A stretch of DNA of 64,000 nt from Chitinophaga caeni (GCF_002557795.1 NZ_CP023777.1:5031001-5095000), one strand, 5' to 3'. Positions 16,628-28,286 are shown, counted from the first letter of the stretch. Notes: generated by a model not told the origin, from the letters alone. Translations and numbers: made by a program.

Positions 16628-16632
16628 ATGTA
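16625..16632 (-). promoter_or_regulatory. Possible -7 promoter element for riboswitch-nrdBA
   Basis: The minus strand reads TACATTTG, matching the Bacteroidota TAnnTTTG -7 box, about 50 bp upstream of the aptamer. No good -33 TTTG was found at 19-21 bp, so this is tentative. Confidence 0.4.
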
Positions 16633-16891
16633 ATGATCAAGAAATGCCCCGGTCGATAAAGTTGCTAACAGGTGTTAATAAAAGTTTTAAACTTTTTGTG
16701 AAGCTAATAGGGGTAAAGGTTACAGTAATTTTAGTGCCTTTTCATCAACTTTTTTGGCATGGTAATAATTAATAATCTGTAATAAACACATTTTATAGGC
16801 AACAATATTCCATTCATTTTTTCTTACTAAAATGACACTCTCCTTCAATAAGTTATAGCATTTCCTGGATGGACCCCTACCTTGTAAAAAA

Positions 16892-18445
16892 CTAAATCCG
16901 CGGAACCTTATTTTTGAACTTTTCCCGGATTACATCCTGCACGGGCACACCATCAATTTTACTTTCCAGCCAGGAGATAATATCGAGGTAAAGAAAGGAT
17001 CTTCTTTCATATGGATTTTTGGAAAGTTCTACCAAGCGATCTTTTAAATCGATGAATGCTGCCCTTAATGCTTTCGGATGCGCATAAATGTTCTTACGGA
17101 GGAATTTCAATATCTCTTCCATGACCAAACCCAAATCTTTATTCTTGGCAATGAAATGGTAAACGGATTTTATTAAATATTCTACCAGGCTATAATTCTC
17201 CAGTTCATAATGCGCGATCAGGTGTAATATCCTCGCGAAGCATTGGATATCTGCACGCAAATTACCGATACGTAAGTGTATGATTTTATTTAGATAAACA
17301 ATGGCATTATTATTATCCCCGCTACCGAAATACAAACAGGCTATCTTGTAATAAAAAACTAATACACGGTGTTGGTCCACCGTTAATTGGTGCTGGCAAA
17401 TTTGCTCTTCAACCTCGGGAACCAGCGAAAGTCCTTCGGAGAAAGTCCCCATCATGAAATGCTGGTTGATCTTGGCCGTGTAGATATATACAAAAGCGCT
17501 GGTAGCGGTACTTTCATTAAACATATCCTTGTTATTAGCCGTATAATCTTCCAAGGCATGCAAAACGTCTGCAAACCGCTCACCGTTTGCATTGTAAAAG
17601 TGCGCCGTCAGCAAATTATGCATCCCCTTGATATAAAGATCCGGATCATTTTTCTTGAGAGACGGATATTCATCGCATAAGTCCACCCACTTCTGCGTAT
17701 ACCGGTAATACATTAAGAAATCCTGCAAAATATAGTAATACCAGCAATAGGCTTGATAGAAATAAATCTTTTCATAGAAACTCAACTCGGACGGCATATT
17801 AGAATTGAGGCTGATGTCAAAAAAACTCTTGATCATCAACACATCTTTCTCATTGCGGGCATGGCCCAGCTTCAGGTAAAGACCGTACATACGTAAGGCC
17901 AAAGTGGAAAGTCGGCTCACGTTCGTAAGGTGCGCATTGAGCATGATTGATTCCTCGCTCAGTTCATCAGCCCTATTTTCCAAGCTCCGGGTAATGTGCC
18001 GGGATTCGATCAGTTTCTCAAATTCTATAATTTCAAACCAAAGCAGCACTTCCTCCTGTTCCTTGGCACTAGCTTTTGCCTTGGAAAGTAATTTTAAACT
18101 TTGCGTATATAAACCTTTGTTATACAGCACCCTAGCATAATCGATCTGCTCCCTTAAATCGATCATCGGATCTTTCTGCTTGTACAATAAGCGTAAACTT
18201 GTCAATAATTGTTTATATAAATGCGCCTTTACATTTGATAATTGTTGTTTTTTAATCCCGGGCGTTTTTTTCAGCAGTTGCTCCTCATCGTAAGTATTCA
18301 AGCGATCCATCGCGTTGAATAATTGTATGAAAAGTACATCTTCCTTGGAATTATTCTTGTTAAACGCCAACTGAAAATTCCTTTTCTCTGCTTTCGTCAA
18401 GGTTTTTATCAATATAAATAAGGCATCGTTCTGGCTGTTGGGCAT
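16892..18445 (-). CDS. Conserved helical-repeat protein of unknown function
   Basis: A 517-residue cytoplasmic-looking protein with no signal peptide or membrane helix. It is almost wholly alpha-helical, with aromatic-rich helix pairs such as ARVLYNKGLYTQSLKLLSKA and FYYKIACLYFGSGDNNNAIV, spaced like degenerate TPR units. It also has a charged N-terminal part (TLTKAEKRNFQLAFNK). I do not recognise a named family, although similar proteins are common in Bacteroidota. Its neighbours are the nrdBA promoter region and, divergently, the leucine operon; neither suggests a role. A protein-interaction scaffold is the most that the fold implies. Confidence 0.8.
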   Translation of the reverse strand: MPNSQNDALFILIKTLTKAEKRNFQLAFNKNNSKEDVLFIQLFNAMDRLNTYDEEQLLKKTPGIKKQQLSNVKAHLYKQLLTSLRLLYKQKDPMIDLREQIDYARVLYNKGLYTQSLKLLSKAKASAKEQEEVLLWFEIIEFEKLIESRHITRSLENRADELSEESIMLNAHLTNVSRLSTLALRMYGLYLKLGHARNEKDVLMIKSFFDISLNSNMPSELSFYEKIYFYQAYCWYYYILQDFLMYYRYTQKWVDLCDEYPSLKKNDPDLYIKGMHNLLTAHFYNANGERFADVLHALEDYTANNKDMFNESTATSAFVYIYTAKINQHFMMGTFSEGLSLVPEVEEQICQHQLTVDQHRVLVFYYKIACLYFGSGDNNNAIVYLNKIIHLRIGNLRADIQCFARILHLIAHYELENYSLVEYLIKSVYHFIAKNKDLGLVMEEILKFLRKNIYAHPKALRAAFIDLKDRLVELSKNPYERRSFLYLDIISWLESKIDGVPVQDVIREKFKNKVPRI

Positions 18446-18557
18446 CGTTGAAAGATGTTTATAAAATACTAGTTATCAATTCATTACATCCTCTAAAGGG
18501 CGGTTGTATATCGTAAATAGATGAAAAGTCACCATATACCGTAAGGCTGTTGACCGT

Positions 18558-18565
18558 TAGATTTG
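18558..18565 (+). promoter_or_regulatory. Possible -7 promoter element for the leu operon
   Basis: TAGATTTG matches TAnnTTTG, 79 bp before leuC. The -33 region is not convincing. The 198-bp spacer between the divergent genes shows no leucine-rich leader peptide or terminator hairpin. Confidence 0.3.
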
Positions 18566-18643
18566 AGTAAACGTTATCGAAGTTACCGATTATTACAAAA
18601 ATAGGAAACGGCATACAAAAGCAAATACTAAAGTAATTTACGA

Positions 18644-20047
<1,404 letters not shown>

Positions 20048-20057
20048 AATTAAACTT

Positions 20058-20810
20058 ATGTGGAACGCAACTTTATATAAAGAACAGCACGCCTTCGTAT
20101 TCGAATATGGTAATGACCTCCTTTCGTGGTTAGATCCCAAGGAAGGGGAGCATATACTGGACGTAGGTTGCGGTACAGGAGAATTAACGGCCAAGATCGC
20201 CGAACCTGGAGCGATCGTTACAGGGATCGACCAATCCCCGGAAATGATCGAAAGCGCCCGCAGCCACTATCCTGAACTCCGCTTCGAAGTAGCAGACATC
20301 ACGGAATTAAGCTTGGGCCAAGAGTACGATGCCATCTTTTCAAACGCTACCCTCCATTGGGTCCTGGAAAAGGAAAAAGCCGCAGCTCAAATGCGCAGGC
20401 ATCTTAAACCCGGCGGCAGGCTGGTTTTAGAAATGGGGGGATTGAATAATGTAAAGTCGCTATCAGATGCCGTAAGCAAGGAATTGTTGAAAAGCAATTA
20501 CGCCTTTCCCGCGGTATGGTACTTCCCTTCTGCAGCCCGGTATACGACCGTTTTGGAACACCAAGGATTAACGATCAGGAAAGTAATGTACTTCGACCGG
20601 GAAACGGAACTGAAAGACGGCGAAAATGGCATCGTGGAATGGTTGGAAATGTTTGGCGGTCATTTCTTCGTGAATGTACCCCCGGCCGAAAAACAACGCA
20701 TCATGTACACCGTGCAAGAGAACCTGCGACCCACACATTTCCGTGACGGTAAATGGTTCCTCGATTATAAACGCTTGCGTATCCACGCCGAAAGACCGGC
20801 AAGTCATTAA
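20058..20810 (+). CDS. Class I SAM-dependent methyltransferase between leuC and leuD
   Basis: A 250-residue Rossmann-fold methyltransferase. Motif I is ILDVGCGTGELT, followed by the acidic residue in VTGIDQSP and the post-II segment AIFSNATLHWV. The overall pattern, with N-terminal MWNATLYKEQHAFVFEYG, resembles trans-aconitate methyltransferases (E. coli Tam, yeast Tmt1). Yeast Tmt1 also methylates 3-isopropylmalate, and this gene sits inside the isopropylmalate isomerase pair, 10 bp after leuC and 31 bp before leuD. A role in repairing or diverting a leucine-pathway acid is therefore plausible but unproven. General small-molecule or ubiquinone-type methyltransferases share these motifs. Confidence 0.8.
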   Translation: MWNATLYKEQHAFVFEYGNDLLSWLDPKEGEHILDVGCGTGELTAKIAEPGAIVTGIDQSPEMIESARSHYPELRFEVADITELSLGQEYDAIFSNATLHWVLEKEKAAAQMRRHLKPGGRLVLEMGGLNNVKSLSDAVSKELLKSNYAFPAVWYFPSAARYTTVLEHQGLTIRKVMYFDRETELKDGENGIVEWLEMFGGHFFVNVPPAEKQRIMYTVQENLRPTHFRDGKWFLDYKRLRIHAERPASH

Positions 20811-20841
20811 TTATTAAACAGAACAAGGAAGTAAAAATATT

Positions 20842-21441
20842 ATGGATAAAACTTTTAAGAACCTGGTGTCAACGGTAGTACCCGTTCCAATTGAAAATAT
20901 CGACACGGATCAGATTATCCCGGCACGTTTCCTAAAAGCCACGACCAGGGATGGTTTTGGTGAAAACTTATTCCGCGATTGGCGCTATAACGAAGATGGT
21001 TCTCCCAAACCGGATTTCGTGCTGAACAACCCTATCTATAGCGGGGAAATCCTAGTAGCAGGCAAGAACTTCGGTTGCGGTTCTTCGCGGGAACACGCGG
21101 CTTGGGCCATCGGTGATGCCGGGTTCAAAGTTGTAGTGAGCAGCTTCTTTGCCGATATCTTCAAGAACAATGCCTTGAACAACTTCATCCTTCCGGTACA
21201 GGTAACCGATGAATATTTAAATAAAATTTTTACAGCGGTGGAAGCCGATCCCAAAGCTACCCTTTCCGTAGACTTGGAAGCGCAAACCATCACGATCACC
21301 AGCACGGGGGAATCGGCACAATTCGACATCAATCCTTATAAGAAGACTTGTTTGTTGAACGGTTATGATGATATCGATTACCTGCTGAACCTCCGCCCGG
21401 AAATTGAAAATTACGAAGCTAGCAGACCATTTAATTTCTAA
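20842..21441 (+). CDS. leuD: 3-isopropylmalate dehydratase, small subunit
   Basis: Swivel-domain partner of LeuC, 199 residues. Family motifs are [14 protein letters not shown] and the substrate-binding loop [15 protein letters not shown]. The C-terminus [18 protein letters not shown] matches the family. It lies 31 bp after the methyltransferase and 31 bp before leuB, in the same operon. Confidence 0.95.
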   Translation: MDKTFKNLVSTVVPVPIENIDTDQIIPARFLKATTRDGFGENLFRDWRYNEDGSPKPDFVLNNPIYSGEILVAGKNFGCGSSREHAAWAIGDAGFKVVVSSFFADIFKNNALNNFILPVQVTDEYLNKIFTAVEADPKATLSVDLEAQTITITSTGESAQFDINPYKKTCLLNGYDDIDYLLNLRPEIENYEASRPFNF

Positions 21442-21472
21442 TCCTACAACGCATTTATAAGAATCAACGAAC

Positions 21473-22552
21473 ATGGGTATTTCGAAAAAAATATTAGTCA
21501 TCCCGGGAGATGGAATCGGTCAAGAGGTTACAACCTGGGGTAAAAAGGTGTTGGAAACAATAGCGGATAATTACGGTCATCAATTCACATTTGATGAAGG
21601 TATCATGGGGCATGTTGCCATCGAAGCAACCGGGGAACCTTTGCCTGCCGAAACATTAGAAAAGGCAAAACAATCCGATGCTATCTTATTCGGCGCCATC
21701 GGTCATGCCAAATATGATAATGATCCTACCCTGAAAGTACGGCCGGAACAAGGTTTGCTGAAAATCAGGAAAGAGCTGGGACTCTATGCCAACCTTCGCC
21801 CGATCAAATTATTCGATGACTTGCTGCAAGCATCGAGCATTAAGCCCGAAATACTTCAAGGTGCCGACATCCTGTTCTTCCGCGAATTGACCGGGGATGT
21901 ATACTTCGGGGAGAAGAAACGCTCCGAAGACAGGAACACTGCTTCGGACCTGATGATCTATCATAAATACGAAGTAGAACGCATTGCCCGGAAAGCATTC
22001 GAGGCTGCCCGTACCCGCAAAAAGAAATTATGCTCAGTAGATAAAGCCAACGTATTAGAAGCTTCCCGCTTATGGCGCGAAGTTGTTCAAGAGTTAGCCA
22101 AGGAATATCCCGATGTAGAAACAGAACACATGTTCATTGATAATGCGGCCATGCAGCTCATCAAGGATCCGAAACGCTTCGACGTAGTTGTAACAGGTAA
22201 CTTATTCGGTGATATCCTGACCGATGAGGCTTCCCAGGTAGCCGGCTCGATGGGTATGCTCGCTTCGGCTTCCGTGGGCGACAAGGTCGGGTTCTACGAG
22301 CCGATCCACGGTTCCGCGCACGATATCGCCGGGAAAGGGTTAGCGAACCCGCTCGCTTCTATCCTCTCTGCCGCGTTGCTGCTTGATATCTCTTTCGGTT
22401 TACAAGAAGAATCGCAAAGGATCATCAAGGCTGTAGATGCAAGTTTACGCCAAGGTTTCCGCACCATGGACATCGCCACCAAGCATACGGAAAATCAATT
22501 CTTGCTGGGTACGGAAGCCATGGGATTGAAAGTGATCGAAAACTTAACCTGA
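21473..22552 (+). CDS. leuB: 3-isopropylmalate dehydrogenase
   Basis: A 359-residue NAD-dependent oxidative decarboxylase that converts 3-isopropylmalate to 2-ketoisocaproate. The N-terminal VIPGDGIGQEV, the arginine-bearing KVRPEQGLLKIRKELGLYAN, the catalytic Tyr/Lys region (ELTGDVYFGEK, SVDKANVLEASRLWR) and the metal site NLFGDILTDEASQVAGSMG are all present. Length and motifs are normal. The start follows leuD by 31 bp; the next gene, leuA, begins 42 bp after its stop. Confidence 0.95.
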   Translation: MGISKKILVIPGDGIGQEVTTWGKKVLETIADNYGHQFTFDEGIMGHVAIEATGEPLPAETLEKAKQSDAILFGAIGHAKYDNDPTLKVRPEQGLLKIRKELGLYANLRPIKLFDDLLQASSIKPEILQGADILFFRELTGDVYFGEKKRSEDRNTASDLMIYHKYEVERIARKAFEAARTRKKKLCSVDKANVLEASRLWREVVQELAKEYPDVETEHMFIDNAAMQLIKDPKRFDVVVTGNLFGDILTDEASQVAGSMGMLASASVGDKVGFYEPIHGSAHDIAGKGLANPLASILSAALLLDISFGLQEESQRIIKAVDASLRQGFRTMDIATKHTENQFLLGTEAMGLKVIENLT

Positions 22553-22594
22553 TAACACCAATTTTAGCAGCCTTTCAACATAAAATTTCAAACA

Positions 22595-24100
22595 ATGGAT
22601 AATAATCGCGTTTATATATTTGATACTACCCTGCGTGACGGGGAACAAGTTCCGGGTTGCCAGTTGACGACCGTTGAGAAGATTGTCGTCGCAAAGGAAT
22701 TGGAAGCACTGGGAGTTGATATTATCGAAGCAGGTTTCCCCATTTCCAGTCCCGGCGATTTCCAAAGCGTGGTGGAAATCTCCAAAGCCGTTTCCGAGCC
22801 GGTTATCTGCGCTTTGACACGTGCCAACACCGCGGACATTGACGCCGCGGCAGAAGCACTGCGTTTTGCCAAACGTGGCCGTATCCACACGGGTATCGGC
22901 GCCAGCGATATGCACATTAAATACAAGTTCAACAGCACCCGTGAAAATATATTGGAACGTGCCGTAGCTGCCGTAAAATATGCCCGTAAATTTACTGACG
23001 ACGTGGAGTTTTACGCGGAAGATGCCGGTCGTGCGGATATTGAATACCTCGCGCAAATGGTAGAAGCAGTTATTGCTGCCGGCGCTACCACCGTGAATAT
23101 CCCGGACACAAACGGTTATTGCCTGCCCGATCAATACGGTGCTAAAATTAAATACCTGGCAGATAACGTGAAAAACATCGATAAAGCCATTATCTCTGTT
23201 CACTGCCACAATGACCTTGGCTTAGCTACCGCCAACTCGATCGCGGGAGTAGTCAACGGCGCCCGCCAGGTAGAATGCACAATTAATGGTATCGGTGAAA
23301 GAGCGGGAAATACTTCGTTGGAAGAAGTTGCGATGATCTTTAAAACACATCATGCCCTCGGTTACCAAACCAATATCAACTCTAAAAAGATATACGGCAT
23401 CAGCAACCTCATCTCGCAAATGATGCGCATGCCCGTACAGCCGAACAAGGCTATCGTAGGTAGAAATGCCTTTGCTCACAGCTCCGGCATTCACCAAGAT
23501 GGTGTTTTGAAACACAGGGAAAACTACGAAATCCTGAATCCGGAAGACCTGGGTATTCAATCCAACTCCATCATCCTTACTGCACGCAGTGGTAGGCACG
23601 CATTGAAACATCACTTGGAAAGACTGGGTTACAAGATCGACAAGATCAACCTGGATGAAGTGTACCAACGCTTCCTCGAAATGGCCGACCAGAAAAAAGA
23701 AATTAACGACCACGATTTGTTGGTATTAATGGGCGACGGTTCTGATTCCAATTATGATGATGATGCGATCAAGGTAACCCTGTTGCAAGTGGTTTGTGGA
23801 GATCCTTTAAGACCGATGGCAACCGTCAGGCTGAAAATCAAAGGTGAAGAAAAAGAAGCCAGCTCAACGGGGAATGGTCCGGTAAATGCCACCTTAAACG
23901 CTATTCATGAAATCGTTAAAGACGAAATCGAGTTGGATGAGTTTAGCGTGCAATCCATGCGCGGCGGTAGCAACGATGTTAGTAAAGTAAATATGCATGT
24001 TCGTAGCCAAGGCAAATCATACTATGGTTTCGGTTATTCAACCGACATCGTAAGCGCTAGCGTGAATGCTTACGTGGATGCATTAAACAAAATATTCTAG
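22595..24100 (+). CDS. leuA: 2-isopropylmalate synthase
   Basis: First committed leucine enzyme, condensing acetyl-CoA with 2-ketoisovalerate. The 501-residue protein has the HMGL-like catalytic barrel ([15 protein letters not shown], metal-binding [24 protein letters not shown]) and the C-terminal LeuA dimer/regulatory domain (from about residue 370). That domain confers leucine feedback inhibition in the family. It closes the leuC-MT-leuD-leuB-leuA cluster and is followed by a terminator. It is the shorter type I LeuA, without the long insertions of the actinobacterial form. Confidence 0.95.
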   Translation: MDNNRVYIFDTTLRDGEQVPGCQLTTVEKIVVAKELEALGVDIIEAGFPISSPGDFQSVVEISKAVSEPVICALTRANTADIDAAAEALRFAKRGRIHTGIGASDMHIKYKFNSTRENILERAVAAVKYARKFTDDVEFYAEDAGRADIEYLAQMVEAVIAAGATTVNIPDTNGYCLPDQYGAKIKYLADNVKNIDKAIISVHCHNDLGLATANSIAGVVNGARQVECTINGIGERAGNTSLEEVAMIFKTHHALGYQTNINSKKIYGISNLISQMMRMPVQPNKAIVGRNAFAHSSGIHQDGVLKHRENYEILNPEDLGIQSNSIILTARSGRHALKHHLERLGYKIDKINLDEVYQRFLEMADQKKEINDHDLLVLMGDGSDSNYDDDAIKVTLLQVVCGDPLRPMATVRLKIKGEEKEASSTGNGPVNATLNAIHEIVKDEIELDEFSVQSMRGGSNDVSKVNMHVRSQGKSYYGFGYSTDIVSASVNAYVDALNKIF

Positions 24101-24140
24101 CCGAGAGAAATCGCGGAAATATAATCTATGCACAAAATGA

Positions 24141-24171
24141 GGCTGTCCTAATTAGGGCAGCTTTATTTTTT
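24141..24171 (+). terminator. Intrinsic terminator of the leu operon
   Basis: Stem GCTGTCCTA (24142-24150) pairs with TAGGGCAGC (24153-24161, one G-T pair), followed by TTTATTTTTTT. It lies 41 bp after the leuA stop. Confidence 0.85.
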
Positions 24172-24218
24172 TGGTGCATCCTTATTACCGCCAATTCCCT
24201 TACCGGCCCACCCACCGG

Positions 24219-24466
24219 GAAATCAGTCCGGACAAAGGCAACTTGAGAGAAACATTTCTTCTACATCAATTACTAAATGCAGGCTTCGATGTATATAAAC
24301 CTACAAGAGGTGATTTTTTGTTGATAATATAACTATCGAAGCCGGTGGTAAAAATAAACCCTCCAAACAAGTCAACGACACAGCATCTTACCTAATAGCA
24401 GCAGATGATATTGAAACAGGGTTTAATGCCAAAATTCCATTTTGGATGTTCGGTTTATTATATTGA
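24219..24466 (+). pseudogene. Decayed C-terminal fragment of a DUF4143 AAA-type ATPase
   Basis: Translation from 24228 gives PDKGNLRETFLLHQLLNAGF, then DVYKPTRGDFL. After a one-base frameshift in the TTTTTTG run near 24313-24320 the match continues VDNITIEAGGKNK ... TASYLIAADDIETGFNAKIP ... FWMFGLLY and stop at 24464-24466. This is the typical end of the AAA-ATPase/DUF4143 proteins found in many Bacteroidota. The rest of the gene is absent, and upstream is the leuA terminator. The fragment is too short and frame-broken to be functional. The surroundings (24101-24218, 24467-24548) hold no other gene. Confidence 0.8.
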
Positions 24467-24548
24467 CTGAATGAAGTTTACCCGGAAAGTATCACCACGG
24501 TACGATTAAAAACTAAAATGGTATCGTTCTTGCAGTAACCGCACATCA

Positions 24549-24836
24549 TCAGGACAATATTTGTACTAATAAGAGGGCGCCCAAGATGATATATAATAAG
24601 TTGCTGAAAATCAAGCAAAGCAACCTTACCCCGGGTCTGGATGCTGTAAGGTAATAAGCACCGTAACAGGAAGCTACCAACACAAATCCATACCAATTGG
24701 GCTGTTCACTACAAAAAAATAAGATGATGATCGAAATGGACAAAACCACCCATTCTACGAATAAAACTTTACCAAAGTATTGTTTGACGTTGCTGGGCCC
24801 GGGTGTAGGATTAGTTGCAGAGTTAGACGATGCCAT
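24549..24836 (-). CDS. Small three-helix membrane protein of unknown function
   Basis: A 95-residue protein with a polar N-terminus (MASSNSATNPTPGPSNVKQY) and three hydrophobic helices (around VLFVEWVVLSISIIILFF, WYGFVLVASCYGAYYLT and LCLIFSNLLYIILGALLLVQ). I do not recognise a family. The frame extends to an ATG at 24884, but the start at 24836 removes an unlikely leader. It stands alone between the ATPase fragment and the divergent AsmA-like gene. Confidence 0.55.
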   Translation of the reverse strand: MASSNSATNPTPGPSNVKQYFGKVLFVEWVVLSISIIILFFCSEQPNWYGFVLVASCYGAYYLTASRPGVRLLCLIFSNLLYIILGALLLVQILS

Positions 24837-25023
24837 AAGCGTTTGCTTGTAACTAAATGTAACTAAATAAATAGGATTCCCCAAGGGTTAATTCCCCTCT
24901 ATCCAAAAAGGCCCCATCCTTTGCTGCGTTTACCCGATTATTCACATTAGAAACTGGTAATATATTACTTGCTGTAAAAAATTTAACTTGCAGCCAATTT
25001 AAAAATCTACAAAACCTATGCAG

Positions 25024-27729
25024 ATGAAAAAAATTCTGAAGCGTGTTTTAATTGTTTTCTTGATTCTTATTGCCATTATCATCGCGATTCCTTTCCTGTT
25101 TAAAGGGAAAATTATCAGCATGGTAAAGGCTGAATTGAATAAGAATGTCAATGCCAAGATCGAATTTGATGATATCGATATCAGCTTGATCCGCCATTTC
25201 CCAAGGCTGGCTGTGGCTATCGAGGACTTATCAGTCGTGAACTTGGCTCCCTTCGAGGGCGATACCTTGGTGTCTGTCCGCAAAATAGATATGGCGATGA
25301 ACTTGATGAGCGCCATCAAGGGGGATCATATCGAAATTTACAAGGTAAATATCGAGCAACCCAGGGTACATGCCATCATCAATAAAGAGGGTTTGGCTAA
25401 CTGGGATATCAGCAAACCGAGCGAAGATTCCAGCGCTACGGAAACGGCAGATACCACTAGCAGTAATCTTCAGTTGGACTTACAGAAATACAGTATCGAA
25501 GACGGATATGTAGTGTACAACGACCAGGAAGGTGATATGATTTTGATCGTCAATGACCTGGACCATGAAGGTTCCGGCGATTTTACACTGGATAATTTTG
25601 TGCTAAATACCCACACTACCATCGGGGGTATTAATTTCAGTATGGGTATTGTTCCATATTTGGTTAATACAAAAGCCAGTCTTGATGCTGATATCAACAT
25701 CGATAACAAAACTAGCACCTATTCCTTTAAAACAGATCAACTGAAGTTGAACAATCTTCAACTTGCCACGGAAGGGTTTGTTAAAATGGTCGATCCAGCC
25801 ATTAACATGGATATAAAATTCAACGCGCCATCTACGAAATTCAAGGATTTATTATCGCTCGTTCCGGCTGTATTTTTACAGGATTTCAACGATATAAAAA
25901 CGGATGGTAAAGCTAGCTTTGAAGGCTATGTAAAAGGTGATTATACCGATAACAGCCTACCGGCATTCGGCATTCAAATGCAGGTCAAAGACGGGTTCTT
26001 CCAATACCCCGATTTGCCGAAACCGGTAAAAAACATTCAACTGGCCCTAAATGTGGCCAATCCTGGTGGTGATGCCGATCAAACCGTGATTAACTTGAGC
26101 CAAGCTCACTTGGAATTTGATCAAAGTCCCATCGATCTGCGCATGTTGATAAAAACCCCGGTATCGGATATGTACCTGGACGCGGCAGCCAAAACCAATC
26201 TTGATTTATCCAAAATCAACCAATTTGTCAAGTTAGATCAAGGTACTGCCCTGCAAGGTTTGCTAGACGCAGATATACAGGCAAAAGGACATATGAGTTC
26301 CATCGAACAGGAGAAATATGATCAATTTTATGCCGCGGGCGCCATCAAATTGCAGCAAATGCTTTACAAGAGCAAGGATTATCCCGGTGGAGTTAAGATT
26401 AACACTTTCTCCATGTTATTCAATCCTAAAAATGTAAAAGTGTCGGAATTATCAGGAAACTACCTCGGTACCAACTTTAAAGCAAATGGTGAACTGGATA
26501 ACCTGCTTGCATACGTATTTAAAAATAAAGCATTGGAAGGGAAACTGTCCGTGAGCGCCGATCAATTAGATCTTGATAAATTCATGGCAACGGGCAGCGA
26601 ATCAACTCCGCAAAAGACCACGGAAACAGCTCCAAGCCCGGACGGTCCATTCGTGGTACCGAATAATCTTGATTTCACTTTAAATGCAAATGTTGATAAA
26701 GTTCATTATGACAAGTTAGATCTTACAAACCTTTCCGGCGCCTTAAAATTGAAAGACGAAACGGTTTATATGCAGGACATTAAGGCAAACGGTTTGGAAG
26801 GTAATATAAAGATCAACGGAACATATTCGACTAAAGAAAGTAAAACCACCCCTGACATCAACTTATCATACGACGTTCAAAACCTGGATATTCAAAAGAC
26901 TTTCCTTGCTTTCAACACCGTGCAGAAATTGATGCCGATAGCACAATTCCTTTCCGGTAAAATTTCATCTTCTCTCAAGATGGAAGGCAAATTGGGAGAG
27001 GATATGAGTCCTATATTAAATACCCTTTCGGGGGATGGTACCTTGTTTTTAATCCAAGGAGTTTTGAAGAAGTTTGAACCCGTGGATCAACTGGCCAGCC
27101 AATTAAATATTTCACAACTGAAAGACATTTCCGTAAGGGATATCAAGAACTATTTTGCATTTGAAAATGGTCGCGTAACAGTGAATCCGTTCAGGATCAA
27201 AACTAATGGACTGGATATCCTGGTGGGCGGTTCACACGGATTTGATCAATCTTTAGATTATACCTTGCAATTAAATGTGCCGAGAAGCGTAATCGGCAGC
27301 CAAGGGAATGCATTCATCAACAACTTAGCATCACAAGCAAAAAGTAAAGGCGTCCCGGTAAATATTAGCGACAGTGTGCACTTGCAAGTAGCCATGGGTG
27401 GAAATATTTTGAAGCCATCGATCAAAACGGATCTCAGGGAAACTACGAATGCGCTTGCAGACAATCTTAAAAACCAAGCAACCGCGATGGTGCAAGAAAA
27501 AGTAGAAGAGTCGAAAAAAGCCTTGCAAGATTCATTGAACCAGGTTAAAAAAGAGGTAGGTAACGCGGTAAAAGACCAAATCAAAGATCAACTTTTAGGT
27601 AAAAAAGATACCGATTCAACGAAAACTACGGAAAACTCCAAGGATAAAGTTGAGAAGACATTGAATAATACTTTGAAAGGCTTATTGAATAAAAAGAAAA
27701 ACACTGCGGATACAAGTAAATCAAAATAG
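25024..27729 (+). CDS. AsmA-family envelope protein
   Basis: A protein of 901 residues with one N-terminal membrane anchor (KRVLIVFLILIAIIIAIPFL) and a long extracytoplasmic region rich in beta-strands. It has AsmA features at the start (INKEGLANWDIS, later VSELSGNYLGTNFKANGEL) and the C-terminal AsmA domain (DGTLFLIQGVLKKFEPVDQL, then FRIKTNGLDILVGGSHGFDQ). AsmA/TamB-like proteins span the envelope and are linked to lipid transport between membranes. The C-terminus is a lysine- and aspartate-rich coiled tail. A start two codons earlier (25018) is equally possible. It is a single gene followed by an SdpI-like gene. Confidence 0.82.
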   Translation: MKKILKRVLIVFLILIAIIIAIPFLFKGKIISMVKAELNKNVNAKIEFDDIDISLIRHFPRLAVAIEDLSVVNLAPFEGDTLVSVRKIDMAMNLMSAIKGDHIEIYKVNIEQPRVHAIINKEGLANWDISKPSEDSSATETADTTSSNLQLDLQKYSIEDGYVVYNDQEGDMILIVNDLDHEGSGDFTLDNFVLNTHTTIGGINFSMGIVPYLVNTKASLDADINIDNKTSTYSFKTDQLKLNNLQLATEGFVKMVDPAINMDIKFNAPSTKFKDLLSLVPAVFLQDFNDIKTDGKASFEGYVKGDYTDNSLPAFGIQMQVKDGFFQYPDLPKPVKNIQLALNVANPGGDADQTVINLSQAHLEFDQSPIDLRMLIKTPVSDMYLDAAAKTNLDLSKINQFVKLDQGTALQGLLDADIQAKGHMSSIEQEKYDQFYAAGAIKLQQMLYKSKDYPGGVKINTFSMLFNPKNVKVSELSGNYLGTNFKANGELDNLLAYVFKNKALEGKLSVSADQLDLDKFMATGSESTPQKTTETAPSPDGPFVVPNNLDFTLNANVDKVHYDKLDLTNLSGALKLKDETVYMQDIKANGLEGNIKINGTYSTKESKTTPDINLSYDVQNLDIQKTFLAFNTVQKLMPIAQFLSGKISSSLKMEGKLGEDMSPILNTLSGDGTLFLIQGVLKKFEPVDQLASQLNISQLKDISVRDIKNYFAFENGRVTVNPFRIKTNGLDILVGGSHGFDQSLDYTLQLNVPRSVIGSQGNAFINNLASQAKSKGVPVNISDSVHLQVAMGGNILKPSIKTDLRETTNALADNLKNQATAMVQEKVEESKKALQDSLNQVKKEVGNAVKDQIKDQLLGKKDTDSTKTTENSKDKVEKTLNNTLKGLLNKKKNTADTSKSK

Positions 27730-27837
27730 ATTATTTTCGTAAGGCCGGTTCTAAGGAAACGGCCTTACTCTTACCGGTAATCGCCTTAGCAACAATCGTG
27801 GCACGTTGCTTGTTAACATTTAAAAGAAACCCCCTAT

Positions 27838-28242
27838 ATGATGTCCGCGATTCTTCATAACACCTTTTTCAATGCAAGCCTGGTAGCCGGGATACTGATG
27901 ATGCTATTTAGTTTCATCATAAGGAAATTTCCGCCGAGAACGATGAAATCATGGTATGGCTACCGTTCTTACTTATCTACCCACAATCAAAAGATGTGGG
28001 ATGAAGGCAACCGCTACTTTACCAGGTCAGCTCAAACTTTATCCTGGATATTGATCCCTTGGGGATTCTTAGCTGCGCTGCTTTTTTCAACCCAGAGTAA
28101 ATTTTTCATGTATGTAACGATCGTGCCGGTGGTGGTAGGAATTTTATATATCTGCGGCGCCACGGAATGGAGGTTACAAAAAATGCTGAAACCAGGTGAA
28201 AACGAATATATTAACCAGGAAGGGACCGACTACCCCAATTGA
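27838..28242 (+). CDS. SdpI-family membrane protein
   Basis: A 134-residue protein with three to four hydrophobic helices and the SdpI-like cytoplasmic motif WYGYRSYLSTHNQKMWDEGN between helices 1 and 2. In Bacillus, SdpI gives immunity to a killing factor; the distant homologues of Bacteroidota are uncharacterised, so no immunity role is claimed. It starts 108 bp after the AsmA gene and is followed by a terminator shared with lipA. Confidence 0.75.
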   Translation: MMSAILHNTFFNASLVAGILMMLFSFIIRKFPPRTMKSWYGYRSYLSTHNQKMWDEGNRYFTRSAQTLSWILIPWGFLAALLFSTQSKFFMYVTIVPVVVGILYICGATEWRLQKMLKPGENEYINQEGTDYPN

Positions 28243-28262
28243 AATTAGCTTGGCGATAAAAA

Positions 28263-28286
28263 AAGGCTCACTTAGCAGTGAACCTT
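28263..28286. terminator. Bidirectional terminator between the SdpI-like gene and lipA
   Basis: Stem AAGGCTCACT (28263-28272) and AGTGAACCTT (28277-28286) with one mismatch and loop TAGC, preceded by a run of A and placed between convergent genes. Confidence 0.7.

Noticed and set aside
18446..18643. Leucine attenuator or T-box before leuC
   Set aside because: No leucine-rich leader peptide, specifier loop or terminator stem was found in the spacer.
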